Of a DNA stretch of 8,911 nucleotides, positions 1 through 5,692 are shown piece by piece. The stretch spans positions 1 through 8,911 of the forward strand of contig JACPRT010000070.1 in the NCBI GenBank assembly GCA_016189845.1, given 5' to 3'. Made by a program: the position numbers and the translations under genes. Origin of the DNA: Chloroflexota bacterium. GTDB lineage: Bacteria > Chloroflexota > Dehalococcoidia > Lucifugimonadales > Lucifugimonadaceae. The notes under the pieces were generated by a model, which ran no database searches, was not told the origin of the DNA, and worked only from the letters and a program-made list of their open reading frames with translations. Numbering within the stretch: position 1 is the stretch's first letter; each line of letters starts with the position of its first letter.

Positions 1-194
1 ACCTTGCGCCGCGTATCCAGGGCGAGGTGCTAATGGTCACCGGATTGATGGACACGATCTGCCCGCCGTCGACGCAGTTCGCGGCCTACAACAAGATCAA
101 GTCGAAGAAGTCGATGGCGCTCTATCCGGACTTCGGACACGAGAACCTGCCTCGGAACGCCGACCGGATCTTCGAGTTCCTCAGCGGTCTGTGA
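1..194 (+). CDS. Acetylxylan esterase / cephalosporin-C deacetylase (AXE1 family), C-terminal fragment
   Basis: Only the last 63 codons are present; the reading frame begins at base 3 and ends at the TGA at 192-194. The peptide carries the two C-terminal catalytic landmarks of the AXE1 alpha/beta-hydrolase family. The acid residue sits in LMDTICPPST (Asp at fragment residue 17), a block almost invariant in these esterases, and the histidine sits in DFGHE (His at residue 46), followed by the usual short final helix ending in FEFL. The catalytic serine lies off the left edge. Known members remove acetyl groups from xylan, xylo-oligosaccharides or cephalosporin C. The gene converges on the toxin-antitoxin operon with a 45-base gap. 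Family assignment is firm; substrate cannot be told. Confidence 0.88.
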   Translation, partial: LAPRIQGEVLMVTGLMDTICPPSTQFAAYNKIKSKKSMALYPDFGHENLPRNADRIFEFLSGL

Positions 195-200
195 GCCGGT

Positions 201-216
201 CGGCGTTGCTACGCCG
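201..216. terminator. Short hairpin between convergent genes, possible bidirectional terminator
   Basis: The arms CGGCGT and ACGCCG (6 bp, perfect) flank a TGCT loop, 6 bases after the esterase stop and 24 bases from the toxin stop. There is no T-run on either side, so it is not a canonical intrinsic terminator. Its position between two convergent stops is the main argument. Confidence 0.3.
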
Positions 217-239
217 GTCTCCAATTCCAGTTGGCGCAG

Positions 240-656
240 CTACGTCAGGGACAGCCCCTCGGCAGCGGCGGAGTCGGTGAGGCGCGTGTCGAAAGACACC
301 ATGGTGACGGGCTGGCCGAGTCGATCCTGAAGATCGAGGCAACTCGCCAGCTGGATGGCGTCCCCGGCCCGTATCCGGTGGCGCTCCAGTAGTGCACGCG
401 CACGAAGCGTTATGTTGGATGTCAGCTCAACGACCAACATCGCAGGAAGCGTTCCATCGAGGGTGGCGATGGCATGATCCCGCTCGGGAGTCGACAGGGC
501 GCCAGATCGGACGAGACGTGCGATGCCTGACACCACCTCGACTTCTGAAAGGCGGCTGGTCGCGCGTGGACCAGAGTCCATCAACTGACGAATGCTCTGG
601 CTTCCTGGTTCACGCACACACCGCTTGACCAGAGCGCTGGCATCGAAATACCGCAT
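240..656 (-). CDS. vapC: VapC-like PIN-domain ribonuclease toxin
   Basis: This 138-residue protein has normal PIN-toxin length and the spaced acidic residues of the Mg2+-dependent nuclease site. They are Asp5 (MRYFDASALVK), Glu40 (SRLSEVEV), Asp99 (AGDAIQLAS) and Asp123 (VSFDTRL). Known VapC toxins cleave tRNA or rRNA when freed from their antitoxin; the RNA target here cannot be read from sequence. The start ATG (656-654) shares its A with the antitoxin TGA stop (658-656). A GAAGG ribosome-binding site lies at 667-663 inside the last antitoxin codons, which points to translational coupling. All four acidic positions are intact, so the toxin is probably functional. Confidence 0.92.
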   Translation of the reverse strand: MRYFDASALVKRCVREPGSQSIRQLMDSGPRATSRLSEVEVVSGIARLVRSGALSTPERDHAIATLDGTLPAMLVVELTSNITLRARALLERHRIRAGDAIQLASCLDLQDRLGQPVTMVSFDTRLTDSAAAEGLSLT

Positions 657-949
657 CAGAAGCCTTCTTCGCGATCTTCGATGATGGCCTGGCTGGCCAG
701 CGCGCCGCCCCGAGGCCTGACCGGTCGATACGGGGGAAGCCGCTTTCTGGTGGGCAGCGTTACCCGGCCTTCAGCCGCCAGCTTGAGGAGGATCGCTTCG
801 ATGTCCTTCTTGGGCTTGATCGGCCTGATCTCGGCGACGGGCTCGCCGCGGTCTGTGACGACGATCGATTGACCTTCTCGCACGCGCCGAAGGTATTTGG
901 ACAGGCCTGACTTCAGTTCGCGGATGCCGACGATCTCTTTCTTGTCCAT
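656..949 (-). CDS. vapB: Phd/YefM-type antitoxin of the VapC-like toxin
   Basis: This 97-residue protein has the N-terminal Phd/YefM DNA-binding fold: IRELKSGLSKYLRRVREGQ (about residues 9-27), then VVTDRGEPVAEIRPI (about 30-44). An Arg/Pro-rich linker and an acidic tail (IIEDREEGF) follow, likely the toxin-binding end. The reading frame stays open upstream to 1141, but the protein similarity begins at MDKKEIVGIRELK. That ATG (949-947) lies inside a perfect palindrome and directly at the predicted transcription start, so it is chosen as the start. No Shine-Dalgarno sequence precedes it. The protein is expected to neutralise the downstream toxin and repress its own promoter. vapB is used here as the generic partner name; the fold is Phd/YefM rather than AbrB or RHH. 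Confidence 0.9.
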   Translation of the reverse strand: MDKKEIVGIRELKSGLSKYLRRVREGQSIVVTDRGEPVAEIRPIKPKKDIEAILLKLAAEGRVTLPTRKRLPPYRPVRPRGGALASQAIIEDREEGF

Positions 950-968
950 GTAGTCATTGTGACTACAT
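948..968. promoter_or_regulatory. Palindromic operator of the toxin-antitoxin operon
   Basis: A perfect inverted repeat: arms ATGTAGTCA (948-956) and TGACTACAT (960-968) around a TTG spacer. It covers the antitoxin start codon and the predicted -10 box, as expected for an autorepressor site of a Phd/YefM antitoxin. Binding by this antitoxin is inferred. Confidence 0.75.
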
Positions 969-984
969 CGGCGCGTTGCGTCAA
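949..984 (-). promoter_or_regulatory. Predicted sigma-70-type promoter giving a leaderless antitoxin-toxin mRNA
   Basis: Read on the minus strand, TTGACG (984-979, 5 of 6 to consensus) is followed after exactly 17 bases by CACAAT (961-956, 4 of 6). Six more bases lead to A949, the first base of the antitoxin ATG. The predicted transcript therefore has little or no 5' leader, which agrees with the lack of a ribosome-binding site. Confidence 0.55.
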
Positions 985-1193
985 TCTGACCGTGGCGCGA
1001 CGTGGCACCCCTGACAAGGTTGTCCGACAGACGATCGGCGAGGCGTTGGGAGCCTTCTATTCGATCCTGACGAGGCAACCGTGGCCATGTTCGTGAAGTC
1101 CATCGAAAGTTCGGCCAACGGGAACGGGAAGTGTTCCGCATCCCAGAGCCAGGTGCGGGCTGAATCGGCAGGATCAGCCCATGGCCAGGTTCG
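981..1193 (-). pseudogene. Possible decayed coding remnant, no usable start
   Basis: One minus-strand frame stays open from 1193 to the TGA at 983-981. Around 1181-1088 it reads as protein-like sequence, including TWLWDAEHFPFPLAELS. The WDAEHFP-type block faintly recalls proteins related to PEP-utilising enzymes, but this is memory of a pattern and not a search result. A stop lies just upstream (1196-1194), and the first in-frame ATG is not until 1103, inside the block. If it was ever a gene, its 5' part is lost. The remainder of 985-1350 shows no gene: only a 7-bp inverted repeat (GGGCTGA 1157-1163 with TCAGCCC 1174-1180) and the hairpin at 1278-1292. Confidence 0.2.
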
Positions 1194-1277
1194 CTATCGT
1201 CCCGCCAGCCAGCGACCTGTCACGACACGCGGGGTCGTCCAGCCACAGCAAATCCGCGTTGCGCCGGTCGCTCCTCT

Positions 1278-1292
1278 CGCCAAGGATTGGCG
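1278..1292 (-). terminator. Small hairpin downstream of the GMC gene, weak terminator candidate
   Basis: The arms CGCCAA and TTGGCG (6 bp, perfect) enclose a 3-base loop 58 bases past the GMC oxidoreductase stop. No T-run follows on the minus strand, so termination here is only a positional guess. Confidence 0.25.
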
Positions 1293-1350
1293 GGATGCTA
1301 TCACAGTGGGTTCCGGCGACCCGGTTCGGCTTCGGTCGCAAGCTACCAGA

Positions 1351-2925
1351 CTACCGGAGAAAGTCGGCGATGCGCTCCCCGATCACGAGCGATGTGAGGT
1401 TCGTGTTCGCGCGAACGCAGTCCGGCATTATGGAAGCGTCGGCGACGCGAAGGGCCTGAGTACCATGGACGCGCCCCTGCTGATCGACCACCGCCGTCGG
1501 GTCGGTCGCCGGGCCCATCTTGCACGTGCTCGAAACGTGGTGGCTCGTGCGCACCGAGCGCAGTAGCCAGGCGTCGAGGGTTTCGTCGCTCTTCAGATCC
1601 GAATCGGCCGGGTCGATCCGTTCCTTCAAGAAGCTCTTGTAGCCTGGTGTCTCGGAAATCCTGAGACACAGTCTTACAGCTTCACGCAAGCGTGCCCTGT
1701 CCGCTGGCTCCTCCAGGTAGTTGTAGTCGAGGATTGGTTGCTGATGGGGGTCTCTCGTAGCCAGGCGCAGGCTCCCCGCGCCTCTGGCGAGATAAATCGC
1801 GGCGATCATCCCGACACCGACCGCGTCCCTCGGGGAGATGGTGTAGATCCCCGCTTCGGGGGCGTACGACAGGGGATGGATGAACATGTCGTTGCGCAGG
1901 TTCGAGCCAGTCGCCGTGTATCGCACTGCCAGCTGGATCTTCGCCGCCAGAGGGTCCTGCCTGAAATCGGGGCGAGTCCTCCATGTGACCTGGACCTGAG
2001 GATGGTCCCTCAGGTTCTTGCCGACTCCTGGCAGATCGACGACGACGTCGACGCCGGCAGATTTCAGTTCCGACGCCGGGCCGACCCCCGACAGAAGCAG
2101 CAGGTGCGGAGACCCGATGGCGCCGGCGCTGAGGATGACCTCGCCGGCGAGGACCTCGAACGTTTCGCCTCCGCTTTCCACCAGCACGCCGACCGCTTTG
2201 CGGCCATCGAACAGGACCCGATGGACAAGGCACTCGGAGCGGATGGTCAGGTTCAGGCGGTGCCGCGCGGACTGTAGATAGGTGAGTGCGGTGCTCCACC
2301 GGATGCCATCCCGGTTGTTGAACGGCGTTGGGCCCACACCGGTCGAGTCGGGGTCGTTCTGGTCCGGGGAGACCGGATAACCGAGAGCGAGACATCCATC
2401 GTGGAACGCCAGCTGGTCCGCGTTCCATTGTTCGCGCGGCCAGCGCCTTACCGGTATCGGGCCGTCGTTGCCATGAAAGTCGCCCGCGAAGTCAAGGTCT
2501 GACTCGATTTTGCGGAAGAATGGCAACAGGTCGCGGTGGCTCCATCCCCGGTTCCCGGATTCCGCCCATGAGTCGTAGTCCTCGGGCATGCCGCGCAGGA
2601 AGATTTGCGCGTTGATCGCGCTGGAGCCGCCTACGACCTTTCCACGCGGGACGACCATGTCGGGGATCTTCGTGGTCGCCCTGGCCGTAAATGCCCAGTT
2701 GTGTTTGCTTTTTTGCCCGAAAGCGCGGGCCCAGATGTTGCGGTCGACCCCGTAGCCAAACTTGATCTCGTCAGGCATCCGGTCAGCCGCGGGATAGTCC
2801 GGACCCGCCTCGAGCAGGAGGATCTTCCTGCCAGGGTCCTCAGACAGCCGTGCGGCAATAACGCCGCCCGTTGATCCCGAACCGACGATGATCGTGTCGT
2901 ACAGGGGCCCACGGCGAGAGGTCAC
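1351..2925 (-). CDS. GMC-family FAD-dependent oxidoreductase (choline dehydrogenase-like)
   Basis: This 524-residue protein is the usual length for a bacterial GMC oxidoreductase. It has the N-terminal FAD motif GSGSTG (15-20) with ribose-binding Glu39 in LLLEAG. The first GMC signature is PRGKVVGGSSAIN (93-105), and the second is GAIGSPHLLLLSGVGP (268-283), followed by GVGKNLRDHP (300-309). The C-terminal active-site blocks are HHVSSTCKMG, with the catalytic His likely His463, and RANTNLT, with Asn509 in the second catalytic position. The family oxidises alcohols, sugars, sterols or choline to carbonyls; the substrate is not readable here. There is no signal peptide, so it is cytoplasmic. 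The start is GTG (2925-2923): no ATG fits before the FAD motif and no Shine-Dalgarno sequence is seen. It begins 31 bases after the zinc-ribbon gene and is probably cotranscribed and coupled with it. Confidence 0.93.
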   Translation of the reverse strand: MTSRRGPLYDTIIVGSGSTGGVIAARLSEDPGRKILLLEAGPDYPAADRMPDEIKFGYGVDRNIWARAFGQKSKHNWAFTARATTKIPDMVVPRGKVVGGSSAINAQIFLRGMPEDYDSWAESGNRGWSHRDLLPFFRKIESDLDFAGDFHGNDGPIPVRRWPREQWNADQLAFHDGCLALGYPVSPDQNDPDSTGVGPTPFNNRDGIRWSTALTYLQSARHRLNLTIRSECLVHRVLFDGRKAVGVLVESGGETFEVLAGEVILSAGAIGSPHLLLLSGVGPASELKSAGVDVVVDLPGVGKNLRDHPQVQVTWRTRPDFRQDPLAAKIQLAVRYTATGSNLRNDMFIHPLSYAPEAGIYTISPRDAVGVGMIAAIYLARGAGSLRLATRDPHQQPILDYNYLEEPADRARLREAVRLCLRISETPGYKSFLKERIDPADSDLKSDETLDAWLLRSVRTSHHVSSTCKMGPATDPTAVVDQQGRVHGTQALRVADASIMPDCVRANTNLTSLVIGERIADFLR

Positions 2926-2956
2926 GGTGATGCCAGAAAAACCGGGATGCGGCGGT

Positions 2957-3136
2957 CTATCGGGATGCGGCCGCCTGTCCGGTAAGGCCGACGCAAGCTC
3001 CGCAAGACTCGCAGTATGGGTCTTCGATGTTGCAGATGAAGCCGCACTCGGGACACAGGACCTCGATAGCCGAGGCGCACCTGCGGCAATACTGTGCGCC
3101 GGTCAAATTCACATGTCCGCAAAACGCGCAGCGCAT
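2957..3136 (-). CDS. Small double zinc-ribbon protein
   Basis: This 59-residue protein contains ten cysteines. CxxC pairs at C3/C6 and C17/C20 form one ribbon; C28/C31 and C42/C45 form a second, with extra C35 and C48. Such tandem ribbons (CAFCGHVN...YCRRC, then CPECG...YCESCG) usually sit at the end of larger proteins, such as adenylate-cyclase-like or membrane proteins, but here the module stands alone. The frame is open upstream to 3226. The ATG at 3136 is chosen because a strong GGGAGGTGG ribosome-binding site ends 3 bases before it and the cysteines start at residue 3. No membrane segment or catalytic domain is present. A structural or protein-binding role is plausible. Its 31-base distance to the GMC oxidoreductase suggests a shared mRNA, but no functional link is known. 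Confidence 0.8.
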   Translation of the reverse strand: MRCAFCGHVNLTGAQYCRRCASAIEVLCPECGFICNIEDPYCESCGACVGLTGQAAASR

Positions 3137-3139
3137 GTT

Positions 3140-3148
3140 CCACCTCCC
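3140..3148 (-). promoter_or_regulatory. Ribosome-binding site that fixes the zinc-ribbon start
   Basis: GGGAGGTGG on the minus strand, with its GGGAGG core at 3148-3143 and 6 bases between that core and the ATG at 3136. It is one of the strongest Shine-Dalgarno matches in the window and rejects the longer reading from 3226. Confidence 0.75.
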
Positions 3149-3200
3149 GTTCCGTGCTGGGGCCCGGGAACACCATTGAATTTCTTTGAACCGGATGAGA

Positions 3201-3220
3201 GTAACACCGGGGTAACACCG
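3201..3220. repeat. Direct repeat, GTAACACCG twice with an 11-base period
   Basis: GTAACACCG occurs at 3201-3209 and 3212-3220, one helical turn apart, 65-84 bases upstream of the zinc-ribbon start. It could be a regulator site on the same face of the helix or a chance duplication. No convincing -35/-10 pair was found beside it. Confidence 0.4.
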
Positions 3221-3244
3221 ATTCAAATCGGCCTGCGGACGGGC

Positions 3245-3421
3245 ATGCTGGCCAGCGGGATGGGCAAGATCGTCCGGTCGATAGCGCCAGGCGCCCCGCC
3301 TCCACCTGACAAGATTTCGCAGATCGAGGGCATCAAGAAGCAGATACGCATAGCCGGCCGGGCGAACGCCGTGCTCGTTATCGTTGCCGTCGGTTCGATG
3401 GCTATCGCCCGGTACGTCTAG
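3245..3421 (+). pseudogene. Remnant of a membrane protein C-terminus (or a 58-residue small membrane protein)
   Basis: From ATG 3245 to TAG 3419-3421 the frame encodes 58 residues. A loop with the proline run GAPPPPDK (about residues 17-24) leads into a charged helix (IEGIKKQIRIAGR) and then a single hydrophobic helix, NAVLVIVAVGSMAIA (about 41-55), ending in RYV. This looks like the last loop and membrane helix of a larger multi-helix protein. Upstream in the same frame the peptide shows no matching earlier helices and soon runs into antisense sequence of the zinc-ribbon gene, so the 5' part seems lost. No good ribosome-binding site precedes the ATG. The alternative is a genuine one-helix small protein. 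The parent family is not identified. Confidence 0.4.
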
Positions 3422-3456
3422 TTACCCACGAGGATCGTGGCCGAGCGCATGTCGGC

Positions 3457-3477
3457 CAGCTAGCCAAACAGCTAGCC
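3457..3477. repeat. 12-base tandem duplication spanning the SMP-30 gene stop
   Basis: CAGCTAGCC occurs at 3457-3465 and 3469-3477, a period of 12. On the minus strand the codons for Leu-Phe-Gly-stop are read twice in frame: CTC TTC GGC TAG, then CTG TTT GGC TAG. A small tandem duplication thus left a backup stop directly behind the real one. Confidence 0.7.
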
Positions 3478-4341
3478 GAAGAGCGGGAGCCCGTCCGTCT
3501 CCACGTCGTAGACCTCGAAGTTGCCGACGCCCTGTTCGGTCACGTAGAGCTTCTTTGTCCCTGCCGGTCCGAAACAGACGTTGGTTGGCGCGGGCCCCGC
3601 GAGCTGGATTCTGCGCGTGACCTTGCCATCCGCGCCCAGCACCGTGACGTCGCCCTGATTGACCGCTGCGACGTACAGATTGCCGTCGAGGCCGAACTTC
3701 ATGCCATCGGGTCCCCGGAACCGGGCGGTCTTGGCCTCGTCCTTGATGTTGGCAAAGAGCTCGCGCCGGCCCAGGTCGCCCGCCCCTCGCAGCGCGTATC
3801 GCCACACGTTGCCATCCTGGGTGGAGGCTACGTACAGATGGCCGTCCGGGCCGAATACGATTCCATTCGCGAAGTTGAGCCCCGAGTCGAGCCTCGTCAC
3901 CGATCGCGTCCGTACGTCGATCCGGAACACCCTGCCATCGGTGCGTACCGTCTCGCGCTGGTCCGCCGGGATTGAGCGCCAATCGGCGATCCGAAAGCCC
4001 GAGTCCGTCATGTAGAGGAAACCGTCCGGGCCGAACACGAGATCGTTGGGGAAGAGAAACGGGCCGCGGGAGTCTCCGGTGGCGAAGACTTCCATATCGC
4101 CGCCCATGGTGAGGCGCAGCAGCGACGGCGGGTTAACGGACTCCGCGACCCAGAGCACCCCGTCGCGGTCTATCGTGAGCCCGTTAGGGCGGCCCGTGCG
4201 AGCGATGACGCGCCGGGACCTGCCATCCGACGAAAGCCAGAGAACCCAGCCTCGATCTGGATGCATCTCAACCAGGGCCCAGTTGCCGTCGGGCAGGAGG
4301 ACGGGTCCTTCGGGATTCTTGAGGTCGTCGACGAAAATCAT
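3472..4341 (-). CDS. SMP-30/gluconolactonase/LRE-family beta-propeller hydrolase
   Basis: This 289-residue protein has normal SMP-30 length and repeated propeller blades marked FGPDGxLY. The metal and active-site residues of the family are in place: Glu11 in NPEGP, Asn99 in FPNDLVFGPDG, Asn159 in FANGIVFGPDG and Asp212 in GPDGMKFGLDG. Members hydrolyse sugar lactones such as gluconolactone, or related esters, using a divalent metal. No signal peptide is visible. The frame is open upstream to 4614, but that part is antisense to the glutamate dehydrogenase, and the protein similarity starts at MIFVDDLKNPEG. The ATG at 4341-4339 is therefore used. It has no clear ribosome-binding site; a TAAAAT box lies at 4360-4355, which would give a very short leader. 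It is divergent from the glutamate dehydrogenase gene. The exact lactone is unknown. Confidence 0.88.
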   Translation of the reverse strand: MIFVDDLKNPEGPVLLPDGNWALVEMHPDRGWVLWLSSDGRSRRVIARTGRPNGLTIDRDGVLWVAESVNPPSLLRLTMGGDMEVFATGDSRGPFLFPNDLVFGPDGFLYMTDSGFRIADWRSIPADQRETVRTDGRVFRIDVRTRSVTRLDSGLNFANGIVFGPDGHLYVASTQDGNVWRYALRGAGDLGRRELFANIKDEAKTARFRGPDGMKFGLDGNLYVAAVNQGDVTVLGADGKVTRRIQLAGPAPTNVCFGPAGTKKLYVTEQGVGNFEVYDVETDGLPLFG

Positions 4342-4361
4342 GGCGTAGACCGGGATTTTAA

Positions 4362-4390
4362 CTGGCGAAGCGTGGAAGCAGGGCGATAAT
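4362..4390 (+). promoter_or_regulatory. Possible promoter of the glutamate dehydrogenase gene
   Basis: GATAAT (4385-4390, 5 of 6 to the -10 consensus) is preceded after 17 bases by CTGGCG (4362-4367, only 3 of 6). A start near 4397 would leave the upstream TTG at 4390 outside the transcript and favour the ATG at 4423. The -35 is weak. Confidence 0.35.
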
Positions 4391-4422
4391 TGACACACGA
4401 AGAAAGCGAGGCGGCGCCCGCG

Positions 4423-5679
4423 ATGGCCTTGAAGACAAAGCACTCTGTGCTCGACGTCGCGCTGGCGCAGTTCGACGCCGCAGCCGGGCGGCTCGACCTT
4501 GCCGATGGCATGCGGGAACACCTGCGGGCGTGCAAGCGCGAGCTGGTCGTCCATTTCCCGGTGCGTCTCGACGACGGCGCCGTTGCGACCTACACCGGGA
4601 TCCGCGTGCAGCACAACGTCGCCCGCGGGCCGGCCAAGGGCGGCATTCGCTACAGCCCGATGGTCGATCTCGACGAAGTACGCGCCCTCGCCATGCTGAT
4701 GACCTGGAAGTGCGCGGTCGTAAATCTCCCGTTCGGAGGCGCGAAGGGCGGGGTAGAGGTCGAGCCTCGCTGGCTATCCGTAGCGGAGCCTGAACGGCTC
4801 ACGCGGCGGTTCGCTACCGAGATCGCAATCGTGATCGGGTCCGAGAACGACATCCCTGCGCCCGATCTCGGCACGGACGAGCATGTCATGGACTGGATCA
4901 TGGACACGATCAGCATGCATCGGGGCTATTCGATGCCGGGCGTCGTGACCGGGAAGCCGGTGCCGATCGGCGGGACGCTGGGCCGGCGTGAGGCCACTGG
5001 ACGAGGTGTGGCGGTGGTGGCCAGTTCCGTCCTGGGAGCGGCGGGCAGATCGCTCGAAGACGCATCCGTTGCCATCCAGGGATTTGGCAACGTGGGCGCG
5101 AACGCGGCGAGGGCTTTCGACGCCATGGGAGCGCAGGTCGTAGCGATCAGCGACCGGTCGGGCGGCGTGTACCGGCCCGACGGTTTCGACATGGCGGTCA
5201 TTGCCGACTGCCGGGACGAAATCGCCAACTGCCAGGAGCATTTCCAGGGCGACCGCGTCACCAATGCGGAGCTACTCGAGCTGCCGGTCGACCTCCTGGT
5301 GCCTGCGGCGATCGAGGGCCAGATCACCGACGAGAACGCAGGCCGCGTGAAGGCGAGGTTCGTGGTCGAAGGGGCTAACGGCCCCACGACCGACGCGGCC
5401 GATGCCATCCTCGCCGACCGCGGGATAACGGTCGTGCCGGATATCCTGGCAAACGCCGGCGGGGTGATCGTTTCATATTTCGAATGGGTGCAGGACTTCT
5501 CCAGGTATTTTTGGGACCTGGGAGAAGTGAACCGAAACATGGACCGCGTGCTGGGGCAGGCGTACGCGGAGGTCCAGGCAACCGCTCAGCGGGAACGGAC
5601 GACGCTGCGTACCGCGGCGCTGATGCTTGCCGTTCGACGCGTGACCGAGGCGATCACCCTGCGCGGCTTCTACCCGTAG
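4423..5679 (+). CDS. Glutamate dehydrogenase, Glu/Leu/Phe/Val dehydrogenase family, probably NAD-linked
   Basis: This 418-residue enzyme interconverts glutamate and 2-oxoglutarate plus ammonium in the cytoplasm. The substrate domain has GPAKGGIRYSP (69-79, Lys72), Lys96 in TWKCAV, the catalytic lysine Lys108 in FGGAKGG and the catalytic aspartate Asp148 in PAPDLGT. Coenzyme binding is by GFGNVG (220-225); Asp244 at the end of the second strand (AISDRSG) favours NAD over NADP. ANAGGVIVSYFEWVQ (343-357) contains the serine typical of glutamate-specific members, and GPAKGG rather than the leucine-dehydrogenase GPALGG supports glutamate. A longer reading from TTG 4390 adds 11 residues. I prefer the ATG because of the GATAAT box just upstream and a GCGAGG at 4405-4410. 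It converges on the response regulator with a 13-base gap. Confidence 0.93.
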   Translation: MALKTKHSVLDVALAQFDAAAGRLDLADGMREHLRACKRELVVHFPVRLDDGAVATYTGIRVQHNVARGPAKGGIRYSPMVDLDEVRALAMLMTWKCAVVNLPFGGAKGGVEVEPRWLSVAEPERLTRRFATEIAIVIGSENDIPAPDLGTDEHVMDWIMDTISMHRGYSMPGVVTGKPVPIGGTLGRREATGRGVAVVASSVLGAAGRSLEDASVAIQGFGNVGANAARAFDAMGAQVVAISDRSGGVYRPDGFDMAVIADCRDEIANCQEHFQGDRVTNAELLELPVDLLVPAAIEGQITDENAGRVKARFVVEGANGPTTDAADAILADRGITVVPDILANAGGVIVSYFEWVQDFSRYFWDLGEVNRNMDRVLGQAYAEVQATAQRERTTLRTAALMLAVRRVTEAITLRGFYP

Positions 5680-5692
5680 GCGCGGCCCGGCC

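Noticed and set aside
950..1141. Upstream extension of the antitoxin reading frame
   Set aside because: It would run through the promoter and operator, and the Phd/YefM similarity begins at the ATG at 949.
1157..1180. Inverted repeat GGGCTGA/TCAGCCC with a 10-base loop
   Set aside because: No T-run and no promoter context; it lies about 170 bases beyond the GMC stop and could be chance.
1081..1566. A 161-codon plus-strand open frame
   Set aside because: No recognisable domain; its 3' half is antisense to the conserved C-terminus of the GMC gene.
1682..2428. A 248-codon minus-strand open frame inside the GMC gene
   Set aside because: Its Arg/Pro/Gly-rich product has no domain pattern and it overlaps a well-supported GMC oxidoreductase in another frame; long shadow frames are expected in GC-rich coding DNA.
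4342..4614. Upstream extension of the SMP-30 reading frame
   Set aside because: The added residues are antisense to the glutamate dehydrogenase and do not resemble an SMP-30 N-terminus; the family similarity starts at the ATG at 4341.
4926..5540. A 204-codon minus-strand open frame antisense to the glutamate dehydrogenase
   Set aside because: Ser/Pro/Ala-rich shadow of a strongly conserved gene, with no motif of its own.
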